64,000 nucleotides of DNA, taken from Shimia sagamensis (GTDB lineage: Bacteria > Pseudomonadota > Alphaproteobacteria > Rhodobacterales > Rhodobacteraceae). Shown here one piece after another: positions 7,997 through 18,321 of the stretch (its first letter is position 1; every line of letters begins with the position of its first letter). The position numbers and the translations under genes were made by a program. The notes beneath the pieces were generated by a model. The model was not told the origin of the DNA and did not search any database. It saw only the letters and a program-made list of their open reading frames with translations. Where the stretch lies: contig NZ_FXTY01000005.1 of NCBI RefSeq assembly GCF_900182745.1, positions 186,001 through 250,000 on the forward strand, written 5' to 3'.

Positions 7997-8650
7997 ATGT
8001 ATAAAAAACTCGCCGCACTTGCCCTGTTGTTGATCACTGCTTGCTCAGACGGTGACAACAGCGCAGTGCCCTCTTGGGTCCGTGAATCTGGCTCCGTCAT
8101 TGACAGTGGCACCTTTGGATCAGCAACGGCCAACAACATTGGCATTCAAAATGGCGATAAGTCATACGTGCTGAGCCTCGCAACCCGGTTTGCCGAAGAA
8201 GTGCCAACCATGGTGAACTTCGATTTCGACAGCTCCGTGCTTGATCAAAATGCGCGGACTGTTCTACGCCAACAAGCCGAATGGATCCGTCAATTCCCGG
8301 AAGTGCGCTTTAAGGTCTACGGACACACAGACGCGGTGGGCAGCAACAGCTACAACAAATCGCTTGGCATGCGCCGTGCGCGCGCTGTTGTGTCTTACCT
8401 GTCCAGCCAGGGCATTGGCCGCGATCGCCTAGAAGCCGTTGTATCTCTTGGCAAAACCCAACCCCTGATTGCAACAGGAAACCGCGAACGCCGCAATCGC
8501 CGTACAGTGACCGAAGTTACCGGCTTTGTGTCTAGACATCCAAACATCTTGGATGGACGCTATGCCTCGGTCATCTACCGCGAATATGTCGCAAGTGCTG
8601 TGCCGCCGACCAAGATTACCGGCCTGTCGATCACCAGCGGCAGCGAATAG
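7997..8650 (+). CDS. OmpA-family lipoprotein of the Tad locus
   Basis: 217 residues. The signal peptide ends in the lipobox ITAC, with Cys16 as the lipidated residue. A C-terminal OmpA-like peptidoglycan-binding domain begins around residue 75 (NFDFDSSVLDQNARTVL) and contains VYGHTDAVGSNSYNKSLGMRRA and the NRRT signature with Arg and Asp positions expected for diaminopimelate binding. It follows cpaC by 14 bases. In Caulobacter-type loci this position is held by CpaD, which also binds the wall, so a secretin pilotin or wall-anchoring role is a reasonable inference. A terminator follows. Confidence 0.88.
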   Translation: MYKKLAALALLLITACSDGDNSAVPSWVRESGSVIDSGTFGSATANNIGIQNGDKSYVLSLATRFAEEVPTMVNFDFDSSVLDQNARTVLRQQAEWIRQFPEVRFKVYGHTDAVGSNSYNKSLGMRRARAVVSYLSSQGIGRDRLEAVVSLGKTQPLIATGNRERRNRRTVTEVTGFVSRHPNILDGRYASVIYREYVASAVPPTKITGLSITSGSE

Positions 8651-8675
8651 CCATACAAATCAACGCGCTAACAAG

Positions 8676-8700
8676 AGCCGGCCCCTGGGTCGGCTTTTTT
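8676..8700 (+). terminator. Intrinsic terminator after the OmpA-like gene
   Basis: Arms AGCCGGCC and GGTCGGCT (one G-T pair) with a short loop, then six T. It ends the cpaC-ompA unit, so cpaE needs its own promoter in the following 230 bases. Confidence 0.85.
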
Positions 8701-8935
8701 GCGTTTCAGAAACGATCCGTCGAATTTGAGAGGATCGTCGCACAATACCGCACAATTTCGGCTTTTTGGCCCCAATGTTGCCCAAGTTGGGGGTGATCTT
8801 CAGTCCCGAGGCAAAGTGTGTCTGACGCGAGTCGGGCTGCCGGCAATCGGGGTGATTGACCGGACAATGCCAAAAGAGGTGGGCACCTCTGCACAACAAA
8901 AGGCGCAAGATGCGCCAGAGGACTTGAGGCTGAAG

Positions 8936-10174
8936 ATGAGTAGCGAAGCGCTGCAAACCGATCAAAATCCAATCCTGGCATGTACAATCTGCCGGGATGT
9001 GCAGAATTTTGAACTTCTGATCGTGGATATGGAAGAAGCTCTTGGGGAACAATGGGGCGATCTCGGTTTTGAGGACGCCGTGCCATTCATGGCGCAACCC
9101 GAAGCGGAGAAGCTTGAATTCATAGCCATCGCCATGGATGACATGGATGAGGATTCGCTGGATGAGCTCACCGAGATCATCACGGAGGCACGCAATCGCA
9201 ACATTCGCACCCTCTTGATCGCTGAAGACGTGACCCCGGCGTCTCTGCACACATTGCTGCGCCACGGCGCTGACGAGTTTATTCCCTACCCGCTCCCACC
9301 AGGCGAGCTGCAAGCCGCCATCGAAAAAATTCGCACCGCTGCAAAGGCGGCAGAGATCCCTGCGGCGGCGCAAGTGAAGCTCGCCTCTACCGAAGATTCG
9401 CGCGAAGGCGTATTAATCGCAGTGCACGGCTTGGCCGGAGGCACAGGCGCCACCACTTTGGCGACCAACCTTGGATGGGAGCTGGCCACAACAGGCAAGG
9501 ATGCCCCCAGCGTATGTCTGGTGGATTTGGACCTTCAGTTTGGCACTATGTCGACCTATCTGGATATGCCGCGGCCAGATGCTGTGTTTGAACTTTTGAC
9601 AGACACCGAAAGCATGGACAGCGAGAGCTTTGGCCAGGCGTTACAAACCTACGAAGAGAAACTGCATGTTCTGACGGCCCCTGCCGAGATCATTCCCTTG
9701 GATCTTGTCAGCCCGGATGACATTGCACGCATGCTGGAGATGGCGCGCAAACATTATGACTATGTGATTGTCGACATGCCATCGACGCTGGTTCAGTGGT
9801 CTGAAGTCGTGCTGCAGGCGGCACATGTCTACTTCGCCACCATGGAAATCGACATGCGCTCGGCGCAAAACGCCATGCGCCTCAAGCGGGCGTTACAAGC
9901 TGAAGACTTGCCATTTGAAAAGCTGCGCTACGTCATGAACCGGGCGCCAAAATTCACCGATCTGGCAGGCAAAAGCCGCGTGAAACGCCTGGCGGAAAGC
10001 CTGGGCATCTCAATTGATTTGAATATGCCGGATGGCGGCAAGCAGGTGACCCAATCCTCGGATCACGGCCAACCTCTCGCCATCAGCGCCGCAAAGAACC
10101 CGCTGCGCAAAGAAATTGCCAAACTCGCCGCCAGCCTGCACGCGCTGGATCAATCCAGCGAAAAAGCCGCGTAA
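8936..10174 (+). CDS. cpaE: Pilus assembly ATPase-like protein CpaE/TadZ
   Basis: 412 residues from the ATG at 8936, which has GAGG six bases upstream. An N-terminal atypical receiver-like domain (about 20-140) precedes a MinD/ParA-like domain starting near residue 155. The P-loop region reads GLAGGTGATTLATNLG, so the lysines of the deviant Walker A motif are replaced. Walker B-like VCLVDLDLQFG and YVIVDMPST are retained. TadZ proteins localise the Tad machine to the pole and some are known to have altered P-loops. It is followed 15 bases later by cpaF. An upstream in-frame extension to 8699 overlaps the terminator and is rejected. Confidence 0.93.
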   Translation: MSSEALQTDQNPILACTICRDVQNFELLIVDMEEALGEQWGDLGFEDAVPFMAQPEAEKLEFIAIAMDDMDEDSLDELTEIITEARNRNIRTLLIAEDVTPASLHTLLRHGADEFIPYPLPPGELQAAIEKIRTAAKAAEIPAAAQVKLASTEDSREGVLIAVHGLAGGTGATTLATNLGWELATTGKDAPSVCLVDLDLQFGTMSTYLDMPRPDAVFELLTDTESMDSESFGQALQTYEEKLHVLTAPAEIIPLDLVSPDDIARMLEMARKHYDYVIVDMPSTLVQWSEVVLQAAHVYFATMEIDMRSAQNAMRLKRALQAEDLPFEKLRYVMNRAPKFTDLAGKSRVKRLAESLGISIDLNMPDGGKQVTQSSDHGQPLAISAAKNPLRKEIAKLAASLHALDQSSEKAA

Positions 10175-10189
10175 AAAAGGACCATCGTA

Positions 10190-11668
<1,479 letters not shown>

Positions 11669-11674
11669 TCAGAC

Positions 11675-12643
11675 ATGCCATTTTCACCCGAACTTATTGT
11701 TTATGGACTGATTTTTGTCGGCGTCTTTGTCTTGGTCGAAGGTGTCTACCTGACAGTGTTTGGCAAATCTATCAGCCTCAACAGCCGCGTGAACCGACGG
11801 TTGGAGATGCTGGATAAAGGTGCCAAACGTGACGAAGTGTTGGAACAGCTCCGCAAGGAGATGAAACAACACAGCGAGAGCAAAGGTATTCCGCTCTATT
11901 CGGCGCTCGCAGAAAAGGCACAAAAGGCGGCCATTGCGTTTACGCCCTTACAATTGATCCTCATCATGGTTGCGGTCACGATCTTTGCGTTTCTGGGCCT
12001 GACCGTGGGCACCCAAACCGGCGTGATCACACGCGCAGGTATTGCGGTGATGATGGGCGTTGGTGGTGTGTACACTTGGGTGTCGATGAAGGCGGGCAAG
12101 CGCATCTCGATGATCGAAGAACAACTGCCCGATGCCATTGAATTGATGGTGCGCTCCCTGCGGGTCGGTCACCCGTTTTCTGCCGCGCTACAGATTGTCT
12201 CTAAAGAAATCGACGATCCGCTGGCAACCGAATTTGGGGTGATCTCAGACGAGGCCGCTTATGGCCGCGATCTCGGGGAAGCACTGAAAGACATGGCGGA
12301 ACGCCTCGACATGCAAGACATGCGATTTTTGTCGGTTGCCGTGACCATCCAGCAGCAATCCGGCGGTAACCTCGCCGAGATCCTCGCCGGTTTGTCCAAA
12401 GTGATCCGTGCGCGCTTCCGGTTGTTCCGTCGTGTGAAAGCGATTACGGCTGAGGCCAAATGGTCCGGCAAATTTCTATCCGCCTTCCCGGTGCTCGCGC
12501 TGATCGCGATCAACGTGATGGACCCAAATTACTATGACGAAGTGAAAGATCACTGGCTCTACATTCCAGGCTGTATCGCCGTGGGCGTGTTTCTGGGCAT
12601 GAACCTCATTGTCATGAAAATTCTGACCAACATCAAAGTTTAA
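11675..12643 (+). CDS. tadB: Tad inner-membrane platform protein TadB
   Basis: 322 residues. One membrane segment lies at the extreme N terminus (about 7-27), two around 90-130 and two near the C terminus (about 265-315). The type II secretion F domain between them contains ELMVRSLRVGHPFSAALQIVSKE and EALKDMAERLDMQDMRFL, typical of TadB. With TadC it forms the platform that contacts the CpaF motor. It starts six bases after cpaF and ends 12 bases before tadC, in the canonical Tad gene order. Confidence 0.94.
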   Translation: MPFSPELIVYGLIFVGVFVLVEGVYLTVFGKSISLNSRVNRRLEMLDKGAKRDEVLEQLRKEMKQHSESKGIPLYSALAEKAQKAAIAFTPLQLILIMVAVTIFAFLGLTVGTQTGVITRAGIAVMMGVGGVYTWVSMKAGKRISMIEEQLPDAIELMVRSLRVGHPFSAALQIVSKEIDDPLATEFGVISDEAAYGRDLGEALKDMAERLDMQDMRFLSVAVTIQQQSGGNLAEILAGLSKVIRARFRLFRRVKAITAEAKWSGKFLSAFPVLALIAINVMDPNYYDEVKDHWLYIPGCIAVGVFLGMNLIVMKILTNIKV

Positions 12644-12655
12644 GGAGATCCCGCG

Positions 12656-13630
12656 ATGACCACTTTGGAAGCCCTAAACATGATGCTGACCGATATGCTT
12701 GGACCACGTGGTCCGATGATAGCGATCCTGGTCTTGGGTTTGTTCTTTGCTCTACTTGTGGCCGCCGGCGTAATGGCGCGCCAGGACGATCCCATCTCCA
12801 AACTGAACAAATCAAAGAGCGCAAAAACCTCAGCGCGGGCCACAAAAGAAGAGCGCCTGCGCCGCAAGGCCTCTAACGCCAAGCTCGACAAATACAAAGC
12901 TTTCCTTGAACCGCAAAGCGAAGAAGAGCTGAGCTCGGTGCGCCTCAAACTGATGCAGGCCGGATACCCATCTCGCGACGCGGTCCGGGCCTTCCACCTG
13001 GCACAGATGGTGTTGGGAATTGGCGGCCTGGTTCTTGGCGTGACCTACTTTATCCTTGTAAAGCAGACCGATCAGTCCTCCACAACGGACATGTTGTTCT
13101 GGACCCTTGGCCCCGGTGGCGCTGGATATTTCCTGCCCAAATACTGGGTCACCCGCCGCGTGGAAGAACGCAAAGAGGAGATCACCTCTGGTTTCCCCGA
13201 CAGCCTCGACATGATGCTGGTCTGTGTGGAAGCGGGTCAGTCATTGGATCAATCCATTGTGCGTGTGGCTGGTGAATTGCGCGCCTCTTACCCAGCCCTT
13301 GCTCAAGAGTTCGAAATTGTCGCCCACGAAATGAAGGCCGGTAAAGACAAGTCTCAGGTTTTGGCCGACATGGGCGAACGGTGCGGCGTTCAGGACGTGT
13401 CCTCCTTTGTGACCGTGCTGATCCAATCGGCCACCTTTGGTACTTCAATTGCCGAAGCGCTGCGGGTCTATGCTGGCGAGATGCGTGACAAACGTGTGAT
13501 GCGCGCCGAAGAAGCGGCAAACAAGTTGCCAACAAAGATGACATTGGCCACTATGGGGCTCACTGTTCCGCCGCTGTTGATCATCTTGGTCAGCCCCTCT
13601 GTGATTGGGATCACGCAGCTTGGCCAGTGA
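12656..13630 (+). CDS. tadC: Tad inner-membrane platform protein TadC
   Basis: 324 residues. Hydrophobic segments lie at about 18-40, around 110-150 and at the C terminus. The F domain shows GFPDSLDMMLVCVEAGQSLDQSIVRVAGEL and the C-terminal KLPTKMTLATMGLTVPPLLIILVSP, both characteristic of TadC. AAGGAGAT lies six bases before the ATG at 12656. It partners TadB as platform of the Flp pilus machine. The next gene starts 28 bases downstream. Confidence 0.94.
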   Translation: MTTLEALNMMLTDMLGPRGPMIAILVLGLFFALLVAAGVMARQDDPISKLNKSKSAKTSARATKEERLRRKASNAKLDKYKAFLEPQSEEELSSVRLKLMQAGYPSRDAVRAFHLAQMVLGIGGLVLGVTYFILVKQTDQSSTTDMLFWTLGPGGAGYFLPKYWVTRRVEERKEEITSGFPDSLDMMLVCVEAGQSLDQSIVRVAGELRASYPALAQEFEIVAHEMKAGKDKSQVLADMGERCGVQDVSSFVTVLIQSATFGTSIAEALRVYAGEMRDKRVMRAEEAANKLPTKMTLATMGLTVPPLLIILVSPSVIGITQLGQ

Positions 13631-13658
13631 GGCAAAAACGAGCAAAAAAGCGTCCAAA

Positions 13659-14222
13659 ATGACACACCTCCGGGCTTTGGCCTTGATGACACTAGCTTGT
13701 GCTGTAGCCGCCTGTGACCCAGGCGGCTTTGGCGCGTCAAACGACAGCCCTTACGCCCCATCCGTGGATCACGGAGGCGAAGCGGTTGATGGGCTGGTTG
13801 TTGGCTGGCGGCTGATGGAAGCTGGCGAAAACGAGCTGGCAATGGATGCCTTTGTGCGTGCAGGACTTGAGCAGGGCCGCACCCCGGATGTGCTTGCGGC
13901 GGTGGGCACTGCGAACCTTGTGATGGGGCGATTGGGCCAAGCCGAAAACCTTTTGCGGGAAGCCATCGAAGCGGACAATTCCCAGCCTGAGACATGGAAC
14001 AACCTTGGCATCACGCTCTTGGAACAGGGCAAGTTTGGCGAAGCGGAACAGATCCTGCGCCGCGCATATGCGCTGGACAATGGCGAAAGTGACGCAATCC
14101 GCGATAATTTGCGCTTGGCACTCGCAAATTCGAATCAACCCGTCTATGGTGACGTAAAAGAACAAGAATATAAATTGGTGCGGCGGGGTAGCAGCGACTA
14201 CGTGATCCGCCAGACGCCATAA
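13659..14222 (+). CDS. tadD: TPR lipoprotein, TadD-like (first copy)
   Basis: 187 residues from the ATG at 13659. It begins with a lipoprotein signal peptide ending VAAC, then TPR repeats (EAGENELAMDAFVRAGLEQGRTPDVLAAVGTANL is one; PETWNNLGITLLEQGKFGEAEQILRRAYAL a second). TadD proteins are TPR lipoproteins needed for Flp pilus biogenesis, possibly as pilotins. No strong ribosome binding site is visible; an ATG at 13686 is possible but would cut into the signal peptide. An in-frame extension overlapping tadC from 13605 is unlikely. It is followed by a second TPR lipoprotein gene. Confidence 0.85.
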   Translation: MTHLRALALMTLACAVAACDPGGFGASNDSPYAPSVDHGGEAVDGLVVGWRLMEAGENELAMDAFVRAGLEQGRTPDVLAAVGTANLVMGRLGQAENLLREAIEADNSQPETWNNLGITLLEQGKFGEAEQILRRAYALDNGESDAIRDNLRLALANSNQPVYGDVKEQEYKLVRRGSSDYVIRQTP

Positions 14223-14253
14223 ATTGAGAGCAAGAGCAGCAAAGGACGCAAAC

Positions 14254-15102
14254 ATGCGCCATCCTGTTTTGGGGACAATTTGTGTGGCCGGGCTAGTCGC
14301 GTTGACAGCCTGCGCTGATAAGAGTGACGAAAGCGTTGAACGCGCCATTCAGGACGTGAATGCCGTGGATGAGGCCAATCTGTCAGACGTGATGTTGACG
14401 GTTGCCGATCCCAACGAAGGCATCGCCTATTTTCATCGCACCCTAAAAGACAATCCCAACCGCATTGATCTTCAACGTGGACTGGCTGTTTCTTATGTGC
14501 GGGCCAAGCGCTTCACCGAAGCTGTGCCGGCATGGAAACAAGTGATCAAACACAAGGACAGCACCGCCAACGATCGTGTGGATATGGCGGACGCACAAAT
14601 TCGCGCTGGCATGTGGGACGATGCGGAGAAAACGCTGGACGGCATTCCTCCGACCCATGAGACTTTTAAGCGCTACCGCCTTGAAGCGATGATTGCTGAC
14701 AGCAACAAAGAGTGGAACCGTGCAGACAGTTTCTATGAGATCGCTGTAAGTTTGACCACGCGCCCGGCCGGCGTGATGAACAACTGGGGCTACTCCAAGC
14801 TGACCCGCGGGGATTATGCCGACGCGGAACGTCTGTTTGGCGAAGCCGTGCGTCAGGACAGCACACTGTTCACCGCCAAAAACAACATGGTTTTGGCACG
14901 TGGCGCACAGCGTCAATACACGCTGCCAGTGATCCCGATGGTACAGACCGAGCGCGCGCAACTTCTACACACTCTGGCGCTCTCTGCGATCAAGCAGGGC
15001 GACACCGAAACTGGAAAAGTGCTGTTGCGCGAGGCGGTGGAGACCCATCCGCAACACTTTGAGGCTGCGGTACGCGCCTTGGATGCGCTTGAAAGCAGCT
15101 AA
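14254..15102 (+). CDS. TPR lipoprotein, TadD-like (second copy)
   Basis: 282 residues. The start at 14254 has AAGGA seven bases upstream and yields a signal peptide ending in the lipobox LTAC. At least four TPR-like units follow (YFHRTLKDNPNRIDLQRGLAVSYVRAKRFTEAVPAWKQV is the clearest, and PAGVMNNWGYSKLTRGDYADAERLFGEAV another). It resembles the preceding gene in architecture, although longer, so the locus carries two TadD-type proteins. It ends nine bases before the peptidase gene, in the same operon. Confidence 0.83.
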   Translation: MRHPVLGTICVAGLVALTACADKSDESVERAIQDVNAVDEANLSDVMLTVADPNEGIAYFHRTLKDNPNRIDLQRGLAVSYVRAKRFTEAVPAWKQVIKHKDSTANDRVDMADAQIRAGMWDDAEKTLDGIPPTHETFKRYRLEAMIADSNKEWNRADSFYEIAVSLTTRPAGVMNNWGYSKLTRGDYADAERLFGEAVRQDSTLFTAKNNMVLARGAQRQYTLPVIPMVQTERAQLLHTLALSAIKQGDTETGKVLLREAVETHPQHFEAAVRALDALESS

Positions 15103-15111
15103 GGTTTCTTG

Positions 15112-15645
15112 ATGCAGGTTTCCAGCACATTTGCGCTCTGGGCTTTACTCCCGGCGTTGCCGCTTTGTGTCTACATTTTTTGGGTGGATATGAAGCACAA
15201 AAGGATCAGCAACGTGTCCGTCTGGGCGCTGTTTGCGATCTTTGTTGTGGTGGGTCTAGCCACTTTGCCAATCATGGAATTTGCCTGGCGTTTCGCCAAT
15301 TATGGTGTGGTGTTTGCGGTGCTTTTGCTGATGTGGATGGCACGGCAAGTGGGCGCTGGCGATGTAAAAATGGCAGCCGTGGCCGCACTTTTTGTCGACA
15401 AAGGTGATGCCAGCTACATGCTGATCATCACATTTGCATCCATTGCCGTGGCCGTCTTGGCCACGTTGATTGTCCGCGCCACCCCCTTGCGCAAACTGGC
15501 ACCGGATTGGGCCGCTTGGAAGCTCAAAGCCTCTGAGAACAACATCAATGTTGGCAAAGGTGATCAGATCACCATTCCGATGGGCACCGGCATTGGGTTG
15601 GCCCTTTGCACCTATCTTTTGTTGGGCGTTCTACATGGCCACTAG
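15112..15645 (+). CDS. cpaA: Prepilin peptidase, TadV/CpaA type
   Basis: Membrane aspartic protease of 177 residues that should cleave the Flp leaders. It is the short form without the N-terminal methylase domain. The two active-site aspartates are in FWVDMKHKRISN (about residue 24) and in the GxGD motif of QVGAGDVKMAAV (about residue 84). Several hydrophobic segments span the remainder. The start at 15112 has AAGG upstream; a TTG three bases earlier is possible. In this locus its substrate motif is G/AVTVDW rather than G/XXXXEY, so it may have co-evolved specificity, which is inference. Confidence 0.92.
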   Translation: MQVSSTFALWALLPALPLCVYIFWVDMKHKRISNVSVWALFAIFVVVGLATLPIMEFAWRFANYGVVFAVLLLMWMARQVGAGDVKMAAVAALFVDKGDASYMLIITFASIAVAVLATLIVRATPLRKLAPDWAAWKLKASENNINVGKGDQITIPMGTGIGLALCTYLLLGVLHGH

Positions 15646-15760
15646 ACAACGTCGATCTTGATACTGGCCCGATGCGGCCCAAAAATCGCCACCTTTTGAT
15701 TGTTTATGAGATGGAAACAGACCGAGGACCAAACGGCCCTCTTTCAGGAGAGTTTCGTCG

Positions 15761-17068
15761 ATGAACATGCAGACCGCCAACGTGATGGCCCCTCCACCGC
15801 CCAAGCGGATCGAGGAGATGAAACTGCCGCTGGTAATGATGCGGGATATTCTTCTGAAAACCATGTTCCGCAAAAACGTGGATATGGTCACCGACATCTC
15901 CAAAGCCATTTGCCTGCCCTCTGCGGTGACGCAAGAGTTGGTAGATATGGCACGGGAGCAAAAGCTGCTTGAGGCCACTGGCACCTTGAACGCCAATTCC
16001 GGCAATGAAATGGGTTATCAGTTGACCGACGCGGGCAAGAACCGCGCTTTAGACGCTTTGGCCCAGTCTGAGTATTTTGGCGCGATGCCGGTGCCGCTCG
16101 ATGTGTACCGCGAGCAGGTGAAACGCCAGTCTATCCGCAACATCCAAATATCCCGTGATCAACTTACAGGCGCGATGGGGCATCTGATCCTGCCGCCGGA
16201 CCTTCTGGACCAGCTTGGCCCGGCTGTGGGCGCAGGCCGTTCAATCTTGATGTACGGCCCTCCGGGCAACGGTAAGTCTTCGATTTCCAACGGCATTCGT
16301 GATGCCATGGGCGACAAAGTTTATGTACCACACGCCATCGAATACGCCGGTCAGGTGATCACCGTCTATGACCCGATTGTGCACTCTGCCGCTGAAGGCG
16401 ATGAGCAAGACATGTCGAGCTTGCGCCGCGTTGCCCGCTTTGACAGCCGTTATGTAAAATGTGACCGCCCAACTGTGATCACCGGGGGCGAATTGTCCCT
16501 GAACATGCTGGACTTGGTCTACAATCCAACCGCGCGCACCTATCAGGCGCCTCTGCAGCTCAAATCCACCGGCGGCATCTTTATCGTGGACGATCTGGGC
16601 CGCCAGGAAGAGTCGCCTCAGGCCTTGGTAAACCGCTGGATTGTGCCGCTGGAAGAAAGCAAAGACATCCTCGCCCTGCAATCCGGCGAAAAGTTTGAAG
16701 TGCCCTTTGACACGTTGGTGATCTTCTCCACCAACTTCCATCCCAATGAGATTTTTGACCAAGCGGCCCTGCGCCGGATCTTCTACAAAATCAAAATTGA
16801 TGGCCCAAGCCAGGAAAACTTCCTGAAAATTTTTGCGCTGGTCGCCAAGAAAAAAGGTTTACCACTGGATGAAACATCGCTCATTCACCTGCTCAAAACC
16901 AAATACCCCACCATCGACAATACCTACGCCAATTATCAGCCGGTGTTCCTAATCGATCAGATCATCTCAATCTGTGAGTTTGAGGGGATTCCCTTCCAAA
17001 TGCGCCCCGATTTGATCGACCGTGCTTGGGCCAATATGTTTGTGAAAGACGAGCACATCGTGAAGTAA
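15761..17068 (+). CDS. AAA-family ATPase at the end of the Tad locus
   Basis: 435 residues. The N-terminal 130 residues look like a winged-helix-like regulatory part ([35 protein letters not shown]). It is followed by an AAA core with Walker [11 protein letters not shown] near residue 166, a Walker B-type [12 protein letters not shown] and VIFSTNFHP as sensor 1. AGGAG lies ten bases upstream of the ATG. A strong terminator follows it. The prepilin peptidase gene ends 115 bases upstream. No family name comes to mind beyond a predicted AAA ATPase. Its position directly after the pilus genes makes a pilus or envelope-remodelling role plausible but unproven. Confidence 0.8.
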   Translation: MNMQTANVMAPPPPKRIEEMKLPLVMMRDILLKTMFRKNVDMVTDISKAICLPSAVTQELVDMAREQKLLEATGTLNANSGNEMGYQLTDAGKNRALDALAQSEYFGAMPVPLDVYREQVKRQSIRNIQISRDQLTGAMGHLILPPDLLDQLGPAVGAGRSILMYGPPGNGKSSISNGIRDAMGDKVYVPHAIEYAGQVITVYDPIVHSAAEGDEQDMSSLRRVARFDSRYVKCDRPTVITGGELSLNMLDLVYNPTARTYQAPLQLKSTGGIFIVDDLGRQEESPQALVNRWIVPLEESKDILALQSGEKFEVPFDTLVIFSTNFHPNEIFDQAALRRIFYKIKIDGPSQENFLKIFALVAKKKGLPLDETSLIHLLKTKYPTIDNTYANYQPVFLIDQIISICEFEGIPFQMRPDLIDRAWANMFVKDEHIVK

Positions 17069-17071
17069 TCC

Positions 17072-17098
17072 AAAAGGCCGCATCCCGCGGCCTTTTTT
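17072..17098 (+). terminator. Intrinsic terminator after the AAA ATPase gene
   Basis: Perfect ten-base stem AAAAGGCCGC with GCGGCCTTTT, five-base loop ATCCC, T run extending two bases further. It ends the Tad region. Confidence 0.9.
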
Positions 17099-17127
17099 AT
17101 GCGCGCCACTTCGCCTACATAACGCGC

Positions 17128-17376
17128 ATGCCGCCGCTCGCTCATATCGCCGCCCTACCCGTTCGCTTGTATCGCTTGGTGTTCAGCCCGTGGGTTGGAT
17201 TCAACTGCCGCTATCAACCGACATGTTCGGCCTACGCGCTGGAGGCGTTAGAAAAACACGGTGCCGTCAAAGGCAGTTGGTTGACCCTGCGCCGCATTGG
17301 TCGCTGTCATCCCTTTGGCAGCAGCGGATATGATCCCGTCCCCCCTTGCCGCTGCGACAGTGAAGACAAGCCATAA
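17128..17376 (+). CDS. yidD: Membrane protein insertion efficiency factor YidD
   Basis: 82 residues. It has the compact YidD signature: an amphipathic N terminus ([35 protein letters not shown]), then [23 protein letters not shown]. The conserved CRYxPTCSxYA and RCHP motifs are complete. YidD associates with the inner membrane and assists YidC-dependent insertion. The start at 17128 lies after the upstream terminator; longer in-frame openings overlap that hairpin. In many genomes yidD sits beside yidC; here yidC is 3.6 kb downstream. Confidence 0.93.
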   Translation: MPPLAHIAALPVRLYRLVFSPWVGFNCRYQPTCSAYALEALEKHGAVKGSWLTLRRIGRCHPFGSSGYDPVPPCRCDSEDKP

Positions 17377-17466
17377 ATCTGCGGTCGAACGCGCACGAAC
17401 ACATCTGGACACCCGCCATAAGAGTGCTAGCCTGATGCCATTCTATTGTCCTTCAGGAGATTTCCC

Positions 17467-17970
17467 ATGCGCCTTTCTCACATTCTGGCCACAACGGCCG
17501 CATTGACCCTTGGCAGCACCGCCGCAATGGCCGACAAATTTGTCGGATACGGTGCGGTTGATGGCTGGAACGTGCACATCGACACCGAAAAAGGCACGTG
17601 TATGGTGGAAACCAAAGACGGCTTGGACAACGTCATCCAAATGGGCCTAACCAAAGATCGCGCCATTGGCTACATCGGCATTTTCACAAAGGCAGACACC
17701 AACATCCGCACCGACGTCAAACAGGATGTGGCACTGTTGATTGGCGAAAACCTCTATGTTGGCGAAGCCACCGGCATGCGCGGCAACATCACCAAAGGCT
17801 ACAGCGGTGGCTATGTGCTGACCGACGACCCAGAAGTGTATGACGCCATCCGCCGTGCGCCCACCATGACCGTGTTCCCGGAAAAGGAATACTCCTTCAT
17901 CGTCGATCTGGCCGGTACCGCCAAAGCGTTGGATCTGGCCAAGAAATGCAACGAAGACCAACTTCAGTAA
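17467..17970 (+). CDS. Small secreted protein, family not recognised
   Basis: 167 residues. AGGAG lies seven bases upstream of the ATG at 17467. A clear signal peptide (MRLSHILATTAALTLGSTAAMA) is cut after about residue 22. The mature part is soluble with a pair of cysteines (GTCMVET and KKCNEDQ, the latter near the C terminus) that could form a disulfide. The motif-like start KFVGYGAVDGWNVHIDTEKGTCMVE resembles secreted proteins with an invasion-associated-locus-B-like beta fold, but I cannot place it confidently. It stands alone between yidD and ttcA, with no partner. Confidence 0.72.
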   Translation: MRLSHILATTAALTLGSTAAMADKFVGYGAVDGWNVHIDTEKGTCMVETKDGLDNVIQMGLTKDRAIGYIGIFTKADTNIRTDVKQDVALLIGENLYVGEATGMRGNITKGYSGGYVLTDDPEVYDAIRRAPTMTVFPEKEYSFIVDLAGTAKALDLAKKCNEDQLQ

Positions 17971-18321
17971 TCGGTAAATCATAGGCTGTGCGTGGTTTGA
18001 AAAAGCGCGCAGCCCCCCCCTCCATGGGGAAACAGACTGTTTCCCTGAGACCCTTCAAGTTCATGCAGCCAAACCTCTCCCCCCTCAGCCCCGTTTGAGA
18101 GGACAATAAAATCGGCGCTGACGCTGCGGAAGCCCAATAAAGGCAGGGTTTCGCAACACACTGTCTTTATCGAACAACCCTGCAGCTCATCGCCATGGTA
18201 TCGTGTGCCTCAAATCACACGGGGTCTGGTTTTCCTTACGAGCGCTTGCGGTCCTATGCCAACCTGTGGATATCCTTGGGGATAGATTGACCCTGGACGA
18301 TCCCTTCGCATAAGGCATGGC
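17971..18321. other. Intergenic region before ttcA, no gene seen
   Basis: 351 bases. It contains imperfect stem arms GGCTG and CAGCC around 17984-18014, which could end the upstream gene although a C run follows. It also holds a perfect inverted repeat at 18027-18045 (GGGAAACA and TGTTTCCC around GAC) and a single near-consensus DnaA-type box (TGTGGATAT) around 18266. Small open frames on the minus strand lack ribosome binding sites and credible composition. Confidence 0.5.

Noticed and set aside
17979-18161. Minus-strand small frames in the spacer before ttcA
   Set aside because: No ribosome binding site, poor composition and they run through a long C tract.
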